NCBI GenBank assembly: GCA_018267365.1
Contig: JAFDYQ010000038.1
Coordinates: forward strand, 1-47,017
Source: Bacteroidota bacterium
GTDB taxonomy: Bacteria > Bacteroidota > Bacteroidia > Chitinophagales > LD1
DNA length: 47,017 nt
Direction: 5' to 3'
Shown: in pieces, positions 1-12,400 of the stretch
Layout of the letters: the number at the start of each line of letters is the position of its first letter
Position numbering within the stretch: position 1 is the stretch's first letter
Notes under the pieces: model-generated
Database searches by the model: none
Told to the model about the DNA's origin: nothing
What the model saw: the letters and a program-made list of their open reading frames with translations, nothing else
Position numbers and translations under genes: made by a program

Positions 1-54
1 ATCGGGAGTTCATAAATTGATTATTAATCCGTCAACCTATTTTAGGACGATACA
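1..54 (-). mobile_element. Terminal end of an insertion element lying to the left (partial)
   Basis: Bases 31-54 match the reverse complement of 46965-46988 at 23 of 24 positions; the only difference is at base 37. The two copies are inverted and each has its TG/CA end towards the middle of the window. Internal to the terminal repeat (bases 1-30 here) the similarity falls to about half, as expected when a left and a right end of one element type are compared. The element would therefore end at base 54, only 10 bases from the stop codon of the neighbouring OmpA gene, and extend out of the window. No transposase is visible. The IS family is not established; the ends remind me of IS3-type elements, which I cannot verify. 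Confidence 0.6.
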
Positions 55-64
55 GTTTAAAATA

Positions 65-2272
65 TTAGAATTTCAGGATCTTAAACTCTGTACGCCTGTT
101 CTCCTGATGCTGCTCCTCTGTACAAGGCACGATATTAGTACCCTCGCAGGCGCACTTATTGACCAGGCGGCTTTCACCATAGCCTGCTGCTACCATCCTG
201 CTCAGAGATACCCCGCGGGATGCTATGTACTGCACCGCAGCCTCTGCACGCTTGGCAGACAGTGTCGCATTATACTTGATAGTGGCACGACAGTCAGTGT
301 GTGAGCTGAGCTCTATCTCCATAGTAGGATTGTCCTGCAGCACCTTCACGAGCTTGTCCAGCTCTTTGGCTGCGTCAGGACGGATAAACCATTTGTCGAG
401 GTCATAGTAAATATTCTCGATCTTGATAGCTACGCCCTTCTTCACCTTCTCCAGCTCCAGTGTCACATAGAGCGTAGCAGGTGGCGTCTTGCCTACAGTA
501 GAGGTAGTAGTAGACACGGTCAGATACTTCATCTCCGGATCCGGCAGGTCCTTAGAACCTTCTATACGGTAGGTAGCATTAGGCTCCAGGCTGTAGAATA
601 CCTTGCCGTCAGGATTTGTCTGCTGCTTTTCCTCCTTATTGGTAGCTGTGTTTATCAGCTTGACGGTAGCCATGTCTATAGGCTCACGGGTCTTTTTGTC
701 CAGTACCAGTACCTCCAGGTTTATGCCGCCTTCCTTCACCAGAGGTATTTTTACATTAGCCGGCTTGTCATCCGTCTCTACTGTCACCTCGTTTGGCAGG
801 TAGCCTGCCTTGGTCGCTACAAATTTATAGACCCTCTTTGGCGTAGCTGAGAAACAGAAGTTGCCGTCCTTATTGGTCATCTTGGTGCCGCGCTCATCCT
901 TCACCTCATACATTACAACCTTAGCTCCTTCTATAGGATCATTGGTTTTCGCATCATATACCAGACCACAGATATTTACACCCTTCTTTATAAACTTGTA
1001 GATGTCATCATCACCCTTGCCGCCATCGCGGTTTGAGCTGAAGTAGCCTACCTTATTATCCTTATCTATGATATAGGCAAAATCATCCTTGTTGGTATTG
1101 ATAGGATACCCGAGGTTTTCCGGTGTGGTCCATCCTTCTTTAGTATTAGTCGGATTAGCAGAGAATACATCCAGGCCGCCCAGGCCCAGGTGGCCGTTTG
1201 ATGCAAAGTAAAGCACACTATCGTTGGATATGAAGGGGAACATCTCATCACCCGAAGTATTGATCTTAGGCCCGAGATTGATAGGAGCACCCCAGTTGCC
1301 TGATTGATCTCTCTTAGACTTATAGAGATCCACACCACCGTAGCCACCCGGCTTGTCACTGCAGAAATAGAGCGTCTGCCCATCAGGAGAGAGTGCTGCG
1401 TGACCTACAGAGTACTCGCGATCATTGAACGGTACAGCCTCGATCAGCTGGTCTCCCCAGCGGTTTTCATTAGGTAGGTATACCATGCGGTAGAGCTTCA
1501 GCTTTACAGTCTTGTCACTGCTGGTGAAGGCTTTTCTCTTTTTGTAATTGCTGCGCGTCACGTAGAGTTCCTGCAGTTTGTCATTATATGCTACCGGCCC
1601 CTCGTGATATTTGCCATTTATACTGCGGCCCTTCATCTGTTCAGCAGATGTCAGGTTGCCATTTGCATCGGGTTTAGCCTGATACACCTGCAGGAAGCTG
1701 GCACCGGTCCAGTTGTCCTGTATCCTTACCTTGCCCGCCGGTTGCCTGTTTGAGGCAAAGAATATTTCCCCATTAGTATAGAAAGACGGGCCAAAGTCAG
1801 ACAGAGGCGTATTCAGCTCCAGATCTTCTATGGTATAGAGGCCGTTGTCTTTGCTGAGTTCTGATACTTTGTCTATACCTGCCAGGCGGTCTTTTACGCT
1901 GGCATCGCTGGGTACTGATACCATATAGCTTTTGTAGGCTACCTTGGCCTCCGAGTACTTTTGATTTGCGCGCAGCGCTTCTGCATAGTACATCTTATTG
2001 AGCGGAGAGGCTGTAGAGTTGTTTGCCAGCTTGGCGTACCATGGCTCTGCATTTTGCCAGTCATTCATCAGGCGGTAGCTATCAGCTATATTTTGTATGA
2101 CATGGGTATTATTACTGTCCTTTTTGATAGCCTTGGCGTATGACTGCAGCGCCTTTTTAAAGTCAAACTGCTTGAAGTACGCATCACCCATAGTAATATA
2201 GGCTTTCTGGCCTTGAGTGATATTGGCGAGCAGCAACGCTATCGCGAGGACTGATATAAATTTTAACCTCAT
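65..2272 (-). CDS. PorE-like outer-membrane-associated protein (TPR, PD40 propeller, CarboxypepD_reg-like, OmpA C-terminal)
   Basis: This 735-residue exported protein has the domain order known for PorE of the type IX secretion machinery. A signal peptide spans about residues 1-21. TPR repeats follow at about 22-125 (GDAYFKQFDFKKALQSYAKA is one). A PD40/WD40-like propeller lies at about 160-430 (SPDGQTLYFCSD, FPFISNDSVLYFASNG, KVGYFSSNRDGG). One or two carboxypeptidase-regulatory-like beta domains occupy about 432-590, and an OmpA peptidoglycan-binding domain about 615-735. The OmpA part keeps the SSHTDCR aspartate and the NRRTEFK arginine that contact diaminopimelate. It should tie an outer-membrane complex to peptidoglycan. 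Unlike PorE of Porphyromonas, which is a lipoprotein, no lipobox cysteine is seen near the signal-peptide end. It lies 43 bases behind the PorP/SprF gene and is probably co-transcribed with it. It may serve the giant adhesin specifically instead of being the core PorE. Confidence 0.88.
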   Translation of the reverse strand: MRLKFISVLAIALLLANITQGQKAYITMGDAYFKQFDFKKALQSYAKAIKKDSNNTHVIQNIADSYRLMNDWQNAEPWYAKLANNSTASPLNKMYYAEALRANQKYSEAKVAYKSYMVSVPSDASVKDRLAGIDKVSELSKDNGLYTIEDLELNTPLSDFGPSFYTNGEIFFASNRQPAGKVRIQDNWTGASFLQVYQAKPDANGNLTSAEQMKGRSINGKYHEGPVAYNDKLQELYVTRSNYKKRKAFTSSDKTVKLKLYRMVYLPNENRWGDQLIEAVPFNDREYSVGHAALSPDGQTLYFCSDKPGGYGGVDLYKSKRDQSGNWGAPINLGPKINTSGDEMFPFISNDSVLYFASNGHLGLGGLDVFSANPTNTKEGWTTPENLGYPINTNKDDFAYIIDKDNKVGYFSSNRDGGKGDDDIYKFIKKGVNICGLVYDAKTNDPIEGAKVVMYEVKDERGTKMTNKDGNFCFSATPKRVYKFVATKAGYLPNEVTVETDDKPANVKIPLVKEGGINLEVLVLDKKTREPIDMATVKLINTATNKEEKQQTNPDGKVFYSLEPNATYRIEGSKDLPDPEMKYLTVSTTTSTVGKTPPATLYVTLELEKVKKGVAIKIENIYYDLDKWFIRPDAAKELDKLVKVLQDNPTMEIELSSHTDCRATIKYNATLSAKRAEAAVQYIASRGVSLSRMVAAGYGESRLVNKCACEGTNIVPCTEEQHQENRRTEFKILKF

Positions 2273-2315
2273 AGTGCTTTTATTTAAGAGTCAGGGTTAG
2301 ATCTTTTAGTTTTGG

Positions 2316-3329
2316 TTAGAAGTACTTCACAAAACGTGGAGTGACGAAACGTTTCTTGTTATACCAGAATTCGTAGCCCAGCATAATCTCATGAGTGCCG
2401 GTCTCATAGCTTCTCAGTTTGCTGATGCTATACTGATAAGAGTAGCCTACACTCAGCTGGGGAGTGACCTTGGCCTGGACCATTCCCACCAGACCCTCCA
2501 GGTTGAAAGGCTTCTGCTTGGCTGTCTGCTTGGTGTCGCCCAGTACGCTGAATGCCTCACCACCTGTCCTCGCACCTACTATGAACCATACTCGGTCTAT
2601 GAAGAGGAGGCCGAGATTGAAGTCAAAGTTTGGCACATTGTAAGGAAGGCCTTTTTGATATTTCATCAGGAATGAGGGACGCACCTTTACGATAGCGGCA
2701 TCTTTGCCAAAAACATAGCCCGCTGTAACGAGGTAGTAATTGTACTGGTGTGCTACTGCATCGCTGGCATTTATTTTCCACTTCTGATTCAGGGAGAAAG
2801 GCAGCATGTGCGGCATAGAGAATCCGGCAAAGTACCTCTTGCCATAGGCATATACACCGGCACCAAAGTTGGGTAGCCAGAGGTTAGTATTGACCTGAAA
2901 GAGCGGATCATAATTATTGCTCGGCAGGGTGGCCTCCGTATTGCGCTGCTGATAGTAGGTGGCACCAGCCTGTATACCTATCGCGAGGATATTATCCTTG
3001 CCCAGCTTGATACGATATGCAAATGCACCGGTAGCATTGAAGCTATTGGTCAGGCCCAGGCGATCATTGCTGATAGTGAGGCCCAGCGCATACTGCTCCC
3101 TGCGCAGTGGCGAGTGCACACTGGCATTGAATGTACGTGGAGCACCGTCCAGGCCCGCCCACTGGTGGCGGTAGATACCCATCACACTGACCACATCCTG
3201 GCTTCCTGCATAGGCCGGATTGATATACAGGCCGTTGAACATATACATGTTGTACTCAGCATCCTGCTGGGCATGTACTGTGGCTACCAGGCCTGTCGCT
3301 ACTAAGAGGGAGAAGAGGATTTTCTTCAT
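2316..3329 (-). CDS. PorP/SprF family type IX secretion membrane protein
   Basis: This 337-residue protein begins with a clear signal peptide (MKKILFSLLVATGLVATVHA) followed by the family hallmark YNMYMFNGLYINPAYAGSQD. The rest alternates polar and aromatic residues as expected for an outer-membrane beta-barrel and ends in aromatic-rich strands (EIMLGYEFWYNKKRF). PorP/SprF proteins act with the T9SS. In Flavobacterium, SprF is encoded directly downstream of the giant gliding adhesin SprB and is needed for SprB to reach the surface. The arrangement here is the same: the gene follows the giant type B adhesin gene after 78 bases that contain a hairpin, and precedes the OmpA gene by 43 bases. A role as dedicated exporter or anchor for the giant protein is inferred from this context. 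The general family call is secure. Confidence 0.92.
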   Translation of the reverse strand: MKKILFSLLVATGLVATVHAQQDAEYNMYMFNGLYINPAYAGSQDVVSVMGIYRHQWAGLDGAPRTFNASVHSPLRREQYALGLTISNDRLGLTNSFNATGAFAYRIKLGKDNILAIGIQAGATYYQQRNTEATLPSNNYDPLFQVNTNLWLPNFGAGVYAYGKRYFAGFSMPHMLPFSLNQKWKINASDAVAHQYNYYLVTAGYVFGKDAAIVKVRPSFLMKYQKGLPYNVPNFDFNLGLLFIDRVWFIVGARTGGEAFSVLGDTKQTAKQKPFNLEGLVGMVQAKVTPQLSVGYSYQYSISKLRSYETGTHEIMLGYEFWYNKKRFVTPRFVKYF

Positions 3330-3366
3330 GATATTTTATTTTACCTGTGTTCGGTTTTTTAAAATG

Positions 3367-3392
3367 GGTCCCGGTCTTAGCTGACCGGGACC
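3367..3392 (-). terminator. Hairpin between the giant adhesin gene and the PorP/SprF gene
   Basis: A perfect 10-base stem (3367-3376 with 3383-3392, GGTCCCGGTC) closes a 6-base loop, starting 15 bases after the giant gene's stop codon. Read on the minus strand it is followed by a short run of four T then six A, so the U tract is weak. It could be a terminator, a partial terminator that lets some transcripts continue into the PorP and PorE-like genes, or a 3'-end stabiliser. Confidence 0.65.
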
Positions 3393-3407
3393 TTTAGTTA
3401 GTATGGT

Positions 3408-6400
3408 TTATCTGTGGAGTACTACGAAGCGTGCTTCAGACTTGCCACTGCCATCGTTGTACTGATAGATGAAGTAATATGTACCGTCAGGCAGCTTATT
3501 GCCCTGCATGTTGGTACCGGACCAGTCATTCCTGTATGGTCCTACGCTCTCGTAAACCTCATCACCCCACCTGTTGAATATCTTGATGGTAGCGTTAGGG
3601 AATTTCTCAGCGCAAGGGAACGTAAATACATCATTGTAAGTGTCATCGTTTGGCGAGAAGCCTGTAGGGAAGAAGCAAGGTGTCACTGTATCTACCACAT
3701 TGATACAAACTGATGCTGTATCGCAAGTGACAAGTGTGCTGCCGGTCACTGACTCGCATACGCTGTACTCCAGATTGTCACTGCCAAAGAAACCTGAGTC
3801 CGGCGTGAAAGTGATGGTAAAGTCAGGGTTGACCGTTGCCTGACCATGTTGTGGCTTAGTGACGATAGCCATCACCGTATCTGTAGCAGGTATCAGCGTA
3901 TCATTGTCTATGACATGGATAGTACCCGGTGTATTGACCAGTGCCGTCGTGTCCATACAGCTTCCATTGTCATCTACTGTATGTATAGGAGGCAGCTTGC
4001 AGACATATACATATACAGTAGCAGTATCAAACTGCTGCGGATTGCCATTGTCAGCTATCACATAGCGGAATGTATCCGTACCATCCTCGCTAGGATTAGG
4101 CGTGTATATGATATCATTGCCGACTATCGTGATCGTACCCAGTGCCGGTGCCTTGCCCGCGCTATTACCCGCTACTACGACGTGGATAGCTGTACCTGTC
4201 AGAGGATTGCCCGGATCAGGCTCGAAACCATCGTTAGCCATGACATGTATAGTATCTATCGCGTCGCAAGTGTATACCACATCGTCATTAGCCCAGATGG
4301 AGTCTACCGGCGGCTTAGGCACCACGGTGACGATCACATGTACATTGGTACATGATGTATCTACGCCATTGCTGCAGATCACCAGGCAGATGGTGTCATT
4401 GCCCACGTAGCCGGTACCGCCTGCTATAGTGTCACAGTCCGGAGTATATGTGATACAGAGTGTACCATACAGACCGGTAGTACTATCTACAGTAGAGATC
4501 ACCGTGAGACCATGATCTGACGAGTCACAGAATCCGGTGAAGTGTACAGAATAACCAGGACCCATGTAGATCGAGTCTATACAGATAGTATTATTCTGAG
4601 AGCATGCCAGTACAGTGTCATGTACCGTAGTGTCTACGATGATCGGCGGAGAGCACTTGTGGATGTCTATGAAGACAGTCGCTGTGCTGCAGAGCACCGG
4701 TACACCATTGTCACATGCACGGTATGTGAATGTATCGCGGCCCATGTAGCCTGCTACCGGAGTATACAGGAGGCTGGTGCCACTACGTACCACAGCACCG
4801 TGGCTGCCCTGAGTGAAGGTATCTATAGCTATCGCATTGCTGTCTATGTCATAGTCATTGGCCAGCACATTGATGATGCTATCTGTACCATAGCATAGGC
4901 CTATCGTATCATTCACGAGCGTAGGCGGATGGATATTAGCGCATGTGATATGGATAGACACATTGGCTGTATCCCTGCCGCACGTATCTGACACCACGTA
5001 TGTGAAGAACGATGTGCCACAGTAGCCGCTATCCGGACGGAAGATCACAGAGTCGCCTACCACTGCGAGCGTACCATGCAGGTTAGTAGTGTTGCCAAAT
5101 GTGATGTGGTGTGGTATGGTCGGATCAAGATTATCATTCACCAGGATACCAGCTATGAGGCTATCACCCTGATAGATGCTGAAGGTATCGTCATTAGCCA
5201 CCACCTCGCAGCACTTGACATGTACGTATACCCACGCAGTATCGATAGCGCCGTATACATCCATCACCTCGTATGCAAATGAATCCGTCACGCCACCTGT
5301 AGGGCTGCATATGGTTCCATTTGGAGTATAGGTGTAGATACCGTTGACACTGTCAGTCAGTACAGCGGTACCGTTGTGAGGCTGTACCATAGTACCTACT
5401 ACGTAGAATGAGTCGAGCTCAGGATCGTAGTCATTGGCCTTGACATGGACTGTCACTGCCACAGTGCTACCGGTGAGCGTATTATCATTCACACCCTGTA
5501 CAGAGTTAGGCACAGTCACTACTACCCTCGCAGTATCGCAGAGAGAGTGAGGCAGGTATGCAGATGTATCGCAGATCACATAGTAGAATGTGTCCGGATT
5601 ATTTGCATTAGGGCCTCTGCCCGGTCCGGTGAACGGAGCGTAAGTGATAGTACCATTAGCATTCACAGTCACTGTACCATCCTGCGCCACGCTGTCGCCA
5701 GGCAGCACAGTAGTCGTGACATGGATAGGGTCACCGTTAGGATCGCTATCGTTGTGCAGTACCGGTATGATCACATCGTGTCCGTACTGTGTAGATGCAT
5801 AGTCATCTACAGCTACCGGAGGCAGGTTCTGATGCACGCTAGTATCTACAGCATTGATAGTGATATATGCCCACGCCGTATCGCAGAGAGGAGCCGGTGT
5901 GTGTGCAGACAGTGTATCACAGATAGAATACTGGAATGAATCTACAGTGATAGGGCTGCTGAATGGACCCACAGGCGTAAACACTACCTGGTTAGCCGCA
6001 TTGTAGCCGATATCACCATGTCCACCAGCTGTAGGGCCCGGTACGATATGTGGTATCGTCAGCTGGTCGCCATCTGGATCCAGGTCATTGGCAGCTACAT
6101 AGACTATGATAGCCTGTGCAGTATCAGTCACGGCGTAGTCAGTATTAGCTACCGGAGCGTGATTAGGCACACTGCTGGTATCATATACATTGACATAAAC
6201 CGTCGCAGTATCGCAGAGCACATTCACAAAGTATGGTGAATTGTCGCAAACCACCACTGTGAAGGAATCCGCGCCCAGATAGCCGGCCGCAGGGGTATAG
6301 ATACCCGTACCGTTATTGTGTGCATCCGGCGTCCAGGTGCCATGACCCGGACCAGGGCCAGGGTAGCCGTATGTCAGCGGATCGCCATTAGGATCAGATG

Positions 6401-9400
6401 CGCCTGTAGAGATATTGACTCCCACAGGGGTATTCTCAGGTGTACTTACATACTGATCCTGCACTACAGGTGGCTCATTGCGAGGATCTACTATGATCGT
6501 CACATGGCTGGTATCGCACAGTGGTGTAGGTGTTGTATTGTCACAGATCACAATGCATGCGCTATCAATGCCGTGGTAGTTAGAGTCCGGCTTGTAAGTC
6601 ATGCAAACAGTCTGAGGTGTATCGCTCGCGGTAGGTATGGAAACCCACGTACCGTGTGAAGGCGCGCAAAGTACCGTAGCTGTATGATGGTCACCCAGAT
6701 CAGGATCGGTATATGGTATACATACTGTGATGATGCTGTCTTCCGGTACATGCACCAGGGTATCAGGTATCACAGGGGTATCAGGTACACATGTGATATT
6801 GACAAACACGAGGCCGAGATCCCATGCACGCTGGCCAGGGCAGGCCGGTGAGCCTGTGAGGCCTGTGACCTGATAGCCAAATGTATCTGTACCACAGTAG
6901 TTAGGATATGGTGTATAGATCAGCTTATTGCCAGCTACGCGGAGTGTACCATTTGCAGGCTGAGCAGATATGCTGACAGTGAGCGGATCACCATCTACAT
7001 CGTAGTCATTGCTGACCACATCTATAGTATCGATATGATCTTCTATCATGGTAGCAGTATCATCCACCGCTACCGGTGCGTGATTAGTGATCAGGATATT
7101 GATAGCTATAGTACCGGTATCGCAGCGCGGTCCACTAGGACAGCTGGTGCATACCTGGTATGTCACTATGTCCGTACCATGATACAAGTTAGGCGCAGCA
7201 TACTCTACCAGGCCGGTAGTAGTATTGACATAGCCGAGGCCATGGCTGCCTGTACCTATCACAGACACTACAGGGACAGACGTATTATTGCCCAGATAGT
7301 CATTGGCCAGTACATTGAGACTGACGATACTACCTTCGCATACCGTAGCAGCATCGTCATAAGCTACCGGACCTATGCAAGCCGTATCTACTACATAGAT
7401 CAGTATCTGCGCAGAGTCTCCGCAATGGTCTACGCTGTCGTATACGAAGTAGTTGATATGATCTATACCTACGTAGCCCGCAGCAGCAGTATATGTGATC
7501 GTACCATTGGCATTCAGCACGGCTGTATTGCCGGCATCCGGACCATTGAGTATAGTCACTGAATAGCCAGCACCTACAGTACCTACATTACGATCATTGT
7601 TTAGCTCATTGATCACCACTGCTATAGTGTCAGCAGCGTTCACGAAGTCCTTCACGGCCACAGGGCAGTGAGGCACCGGAGTGACTACGATTGTAATGAT
7701 ACCTGTATCGCAGAGGCCCGGAGTACCATTGTCACATGCTACATAGCAGAATGAGTCGATGCCTACAAAGCCCGGAGCAGGTGTGTATGTCACGCAGGTA
7801 GAACCGGCGATGATCACCGCACTGCCGTGAGATGGCGGACAGACAGACGCTGTAGTGATGATCTGACCAGGGTCCATATCTGTCACCACAGGGCACACCA
7901 GGATAAATGAATCCTGAGGTATAGTCACCGTAGTATCAGGTGCATGAGGCGGATGGTTAGCCGGAGTGATGTTGATATAGACTGTAGCAGTAGCGCAAAG
8001 TGGACCACCCAGGCTGACCGGAGTAGAATCACAGACACTATACTTGAATGAATCTATACCTACGTATGGACCCGCCGTTGGCAAGTAAGTTACAGCGCCT
8101 GTCACTGCATCTATATTGGTCACAGCACCATGCGCAGGCAGAGTGACGAGGGTCACAGAACCAGTATTCAAGTTGCCATCCGGATCGGAGTCATTGCCCG
8201 TTACATTCACGACCACCAGTGTACCCTGTGTAGAAGTGGCGTAGTCGTTCACCGCTACAGGAGGATGTGGATTAGGTGTCACCGTCACGATCACTGTGGC
8301 TGTAGAGCACAGCTGTGGTGCACCATTGTCACATATAGTGTAGTGGAAGCTATCGGTACCAAAGAATCCATGTGTAGGTACGTAACAGATCACGCCACCG
8401 GCAGATACCGTATTGGTACCGTGAGATGGAGTGGTAGCTCCCGTCACATGGATAGGGTTGCTGCCCGGACGGTCATTAGCCATCACCGCGACACAAACTG
8501 ATGAATCCTGCGGTATTCTCACTGTGTCATTTACGGCCACAGGAGGTGTAGTAGCAGTACCGGTGATATTGACAAACACAGTACCTGTATCACAAGATGT
8601 ACAAACAGGGTTCACACTGCAGATAGCGTATGTGAACTGATCCGTACCAGATGTCACAGTCGGTGTATACCTGATCGTATTGCCCGATACAAACGCGATA
8701 CCTGTGGCAGGTGCAGTAATAATGCTCACTGACAGTGCACTGGCTGTGTGGTTGGTATCATTAGCAGTCACATTCAGCACAGCACCTGATACCAGATGGA
8801 ATACAGTAAATGTATCAGCTACTGCTACAGGCGGTATACACTTAGGAGTCACCGTGATGTGCACATAGTCTGTATCGCAGAGTGCAGGTATTACATTGTC
8901 GCATACGACCACGCAGAAGCTGTCATTGCCCACAAATCCAGGATTTGGCAGATAAGTGACGCAAGAGTCACCGCTGGCAAAACCTGCAGTACCATGGTAT
9001 GCACCGCATGGGAATGAAGTCACCTTCACACTATTGCCATCTGTATCAGACAGCATCAGGCAGATAGTAACCGTAGTAGTATCCTGAGGGATAGTATCGA
9101 AGGTAGGTGGTATATGCGGCGGATGATGCAGCACATGAATGGACACCATACCTACATCGCAGAGCGGTGTATATGGTGAGCAGTATGTAGCTGCAGGATT
9201 CATCACGTCGCACACTCTGTAGTAGAATGTATCGTCTCCCGCATATCCCGGAGTAGGGGTATATGTGTAGGTATTACCTACCTGCACCGCCGTACCATGC
9301 ACCGGAGGTGTCACGATAGCGAGCGTAGTAGAGTCATGATCAGGCTCTTCATCATTCAGGGTTACAGCCACATTCACAGCTGTATTCATGTTTGTGCTGA

Positions 9401-12400
9401 TCGTATCCTGAGCAGCCAAAGGCCTGTGATTGATGAGGTTCACCGTATAGTGTACCCACGCAGTATCGCACTGAGCCGGAGTTCTTGTATCGCATACGCG
9501 GTACTGGAGGCTGTCCTGACCAAAGAAGTACTGTGCTGGTATATATGCTATAGATGGACTGCTCACTGCGGCTATACCATGCGTAGGAGCTGTCACGATA
9601 GATGTCACCGTGAGTACATCACCGTTCGGATCGATATCGTTGTTCAGGACATTCACAAATGAGTATTCATCCTGGCAGATATGACTGAAATCATCCACTG
9701 CCACAGGTGGCAGATTGTGATGGATCGTAGGCGTATCGTACTTATTGATCGTGATAAATACCAGAGCCGTATCGCAGAGGCTATATACAGGGCGGCTGGA
9801 GCTATCGCAGATCACATATGAGAATGTGTCTACTACTATGCTGTCAGCCACTGTAGCAGGGGCGGTATAGTTCACCGTATTATTGAATCCTATCGTAGCC
9901 GTACCACCCAGTGAGGTAGTAGCAGTCACAGTAGTGACACGGATAGGATTGCCGTCAGGATCGCTGTCATTTGCTATGACATTGACATTGGTAGTAGCAC
10001 CCGGCACAGTCACACCGTAGTCATTGCTGGCTACAGGAGGATGGTTTGCAAATGTATCACCAGGGTTGGTCACATTTACCACTACCCATGCACTGTCGCA
10101 CAGCACATGCACCACATATGGTGATGTATCGCAAACGCTGTACTGGAAGGAGTCTACACCGGTAAAGCCTGTCGGCGGGAAGTAGTTCACGGAACCATTG
10201 CCGGTAGTCACTACTGCACCCCCCTGAGTAGAAGAACCACCTGCAGGATAAGTGTAGTGCAGCGGGTCACCATTAGGGTCGTATGCACCACTCGCTACGT
10301 TGACACCCAGCGGAGTATTCTCAGGTGTGCTTACGTAGATGTTGTTGGCTACAGGAGGTAGGTTCTGTCCTGCTACATTGATGTATGCTGTCGCTGTATC
10401 GCACTTAGGAGCCGGAGCATGAGCAGAGAGCGTATCGCATATCACATACACGAAGCTGTCTACCGGCTGGCCATTGATGCTATGCAGGTATGGTACCGGC
10501 GTATAGGTCACGTCACCATTGGTGCTCACGCTGCCGATAGTACCATTATGTACGCCTGCTATAATAGTCGGAGTGCCCAGTGGATCACCATCAGGATCGC
10601 TGTCATTACCCTTCACGTTCACTACCGCATTCACGGAGTTTTGAGGTACGGTCAGGTGGTCGTCTACAGCCAGTGGTGGCCTGTTGGCTATCGGCGTATC
10701 TACCAGGTTGGTAGTCACGATCACGAGAGCGGTGGCGCAGAGGCCAGGATATACTGCATCGCACACCTGATAGCGTACGGTGTCGTAGTAGATAGCTGCA
10801 GGCAGACCCGGCGTAGGGGTAAATACTACATTACCGCTGCCATCTACAGACCATGTACCGTGAGGTATGATATTGATCACACCTACTATAGTCGGCGTAG
10901 TGAGCGGATTGCCCTGAGGGTCGCTGTCATTGCCACGTACGTTTACTACAGCCGGAGTACCTGTGGTAGTAGCATAGTCATTGTTGGCTACCGGAGGCAG
11001 CGGAGATGACGTATCAGGTACTATAGTAGCTACTATTACGCTGGTAGCGCAGAGCACATGTACCGGATACTGATCTGTATCGCATACCTGATATTGTATG
11101 GTATAAGTACCCGGTGTAGTACCAGTGATAGTGTAGCCACCATTGCCGGTGCGTACGATGTTCAGGCTAGGATCTGGCGTGCCAATGACCGTGATAGTCA
11201 GAGGGTCCGCATTAGGATCGCTCACTGCCAGGAGTATATTGACATCGTGAGGCGTACCCACCAGCTGCGTATACCTCACAGTATCTGCAGTAGGCGGCAG
11301 GTTAGCCGGATTTACGAATACATAAACATTAGCAGTATCGCAAAGACCTACCGGAGGATTGATAGACAATGTATCACATACGCGATATGTAAAGCTATCT
11401 ATCGGCTGGCCATTGATACTGTGTATACCCGGATTAGGTACATATACTACTGTACCATTGCTGCTCACGCTGATGATCGTACCGGCGGTAGTAGCAGTCA
11501 GCACGGTAGGTGTACCCAGCGGATCGCCATCAGGGTCGCTGTCATTGCCCTTCACGTTCACATTGACAGGTGTACCCTGCGCTACGCTTACGTGGTCGTC
11601 TACAGCCACAGGAGGCCTATTGCCCGGTACATCTATCTCATTGATAGTGATCACGAGTATAGCGCACGAGGTCAGCGGCTGAGGCGCGATGGTAGTGATA
11701 TCAGAGATGCAGTAGTTTACTGTATCATAGTAGATGCCCTGAGCCAGGCCCGTATTAGGCTGGAAGATGATCGAGCCATCCACTGCATTCACGGTGAAGT
11801 GGCCATGGGTCGTCACACCAGAACCTCCGAGTGCCGGTATGGTCAGAGGATTGCCATCCGGATCAGTATCGTTGCCACGCACATTGACGATAGCAGGCTG
11901 AATACCTGTAGTAGTAGCAAAGTCATTATTAGCTACCGGCGGATGGTTTACGAGTGGGTTATTAGGGATGATATTAGCAAAGATCACCGCTGTATCGCAC
12001 AGTACATGGATAGGGTACTGATCTGTATCGCACACCTGGTATACGATAGGATATGTACCTACGGTGGTACCCGTCACTGTATATGCACCGTTAGATGTTT
12101 GTATTACTGTCAGTGTGGTATCATATGTACCTACTATGCTGATGTTCAGCGGGTCTCCGTTAGGGTCGCTGGTAGCCAGCTCCACATTCACGTCGTGCGG
12201 CGTATTCTGATAGGCAGTGTACCTGATCGTATCAGCAGTAGGAGGCAGATTCTGAGGGCATACATAGATATAAGCCTTGCCTGTATCGCAGTCAGCAGTA
12301 CAGTTCACATTGCATATCTGGTATGTCACAGTATCCAGGCCATGGTAGCCATATACAGGAGTGTACATTACGTTGTTAGACACCACTGATGCTGTACCAT

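Noticed and set aside
11058..12389. A 443-codon open frame on the plus strand inside the giant adhesin gene (and others nearby, such as 10419-11009)
   Set aside because: It lies fully antisense to a well-supported repeat protein, is rich in R, Y, I, C and H as expected from reverse reading of Asp/Thr/Val codons, and has no signal, fold or motif. The repeats simply give few stops in that frame.
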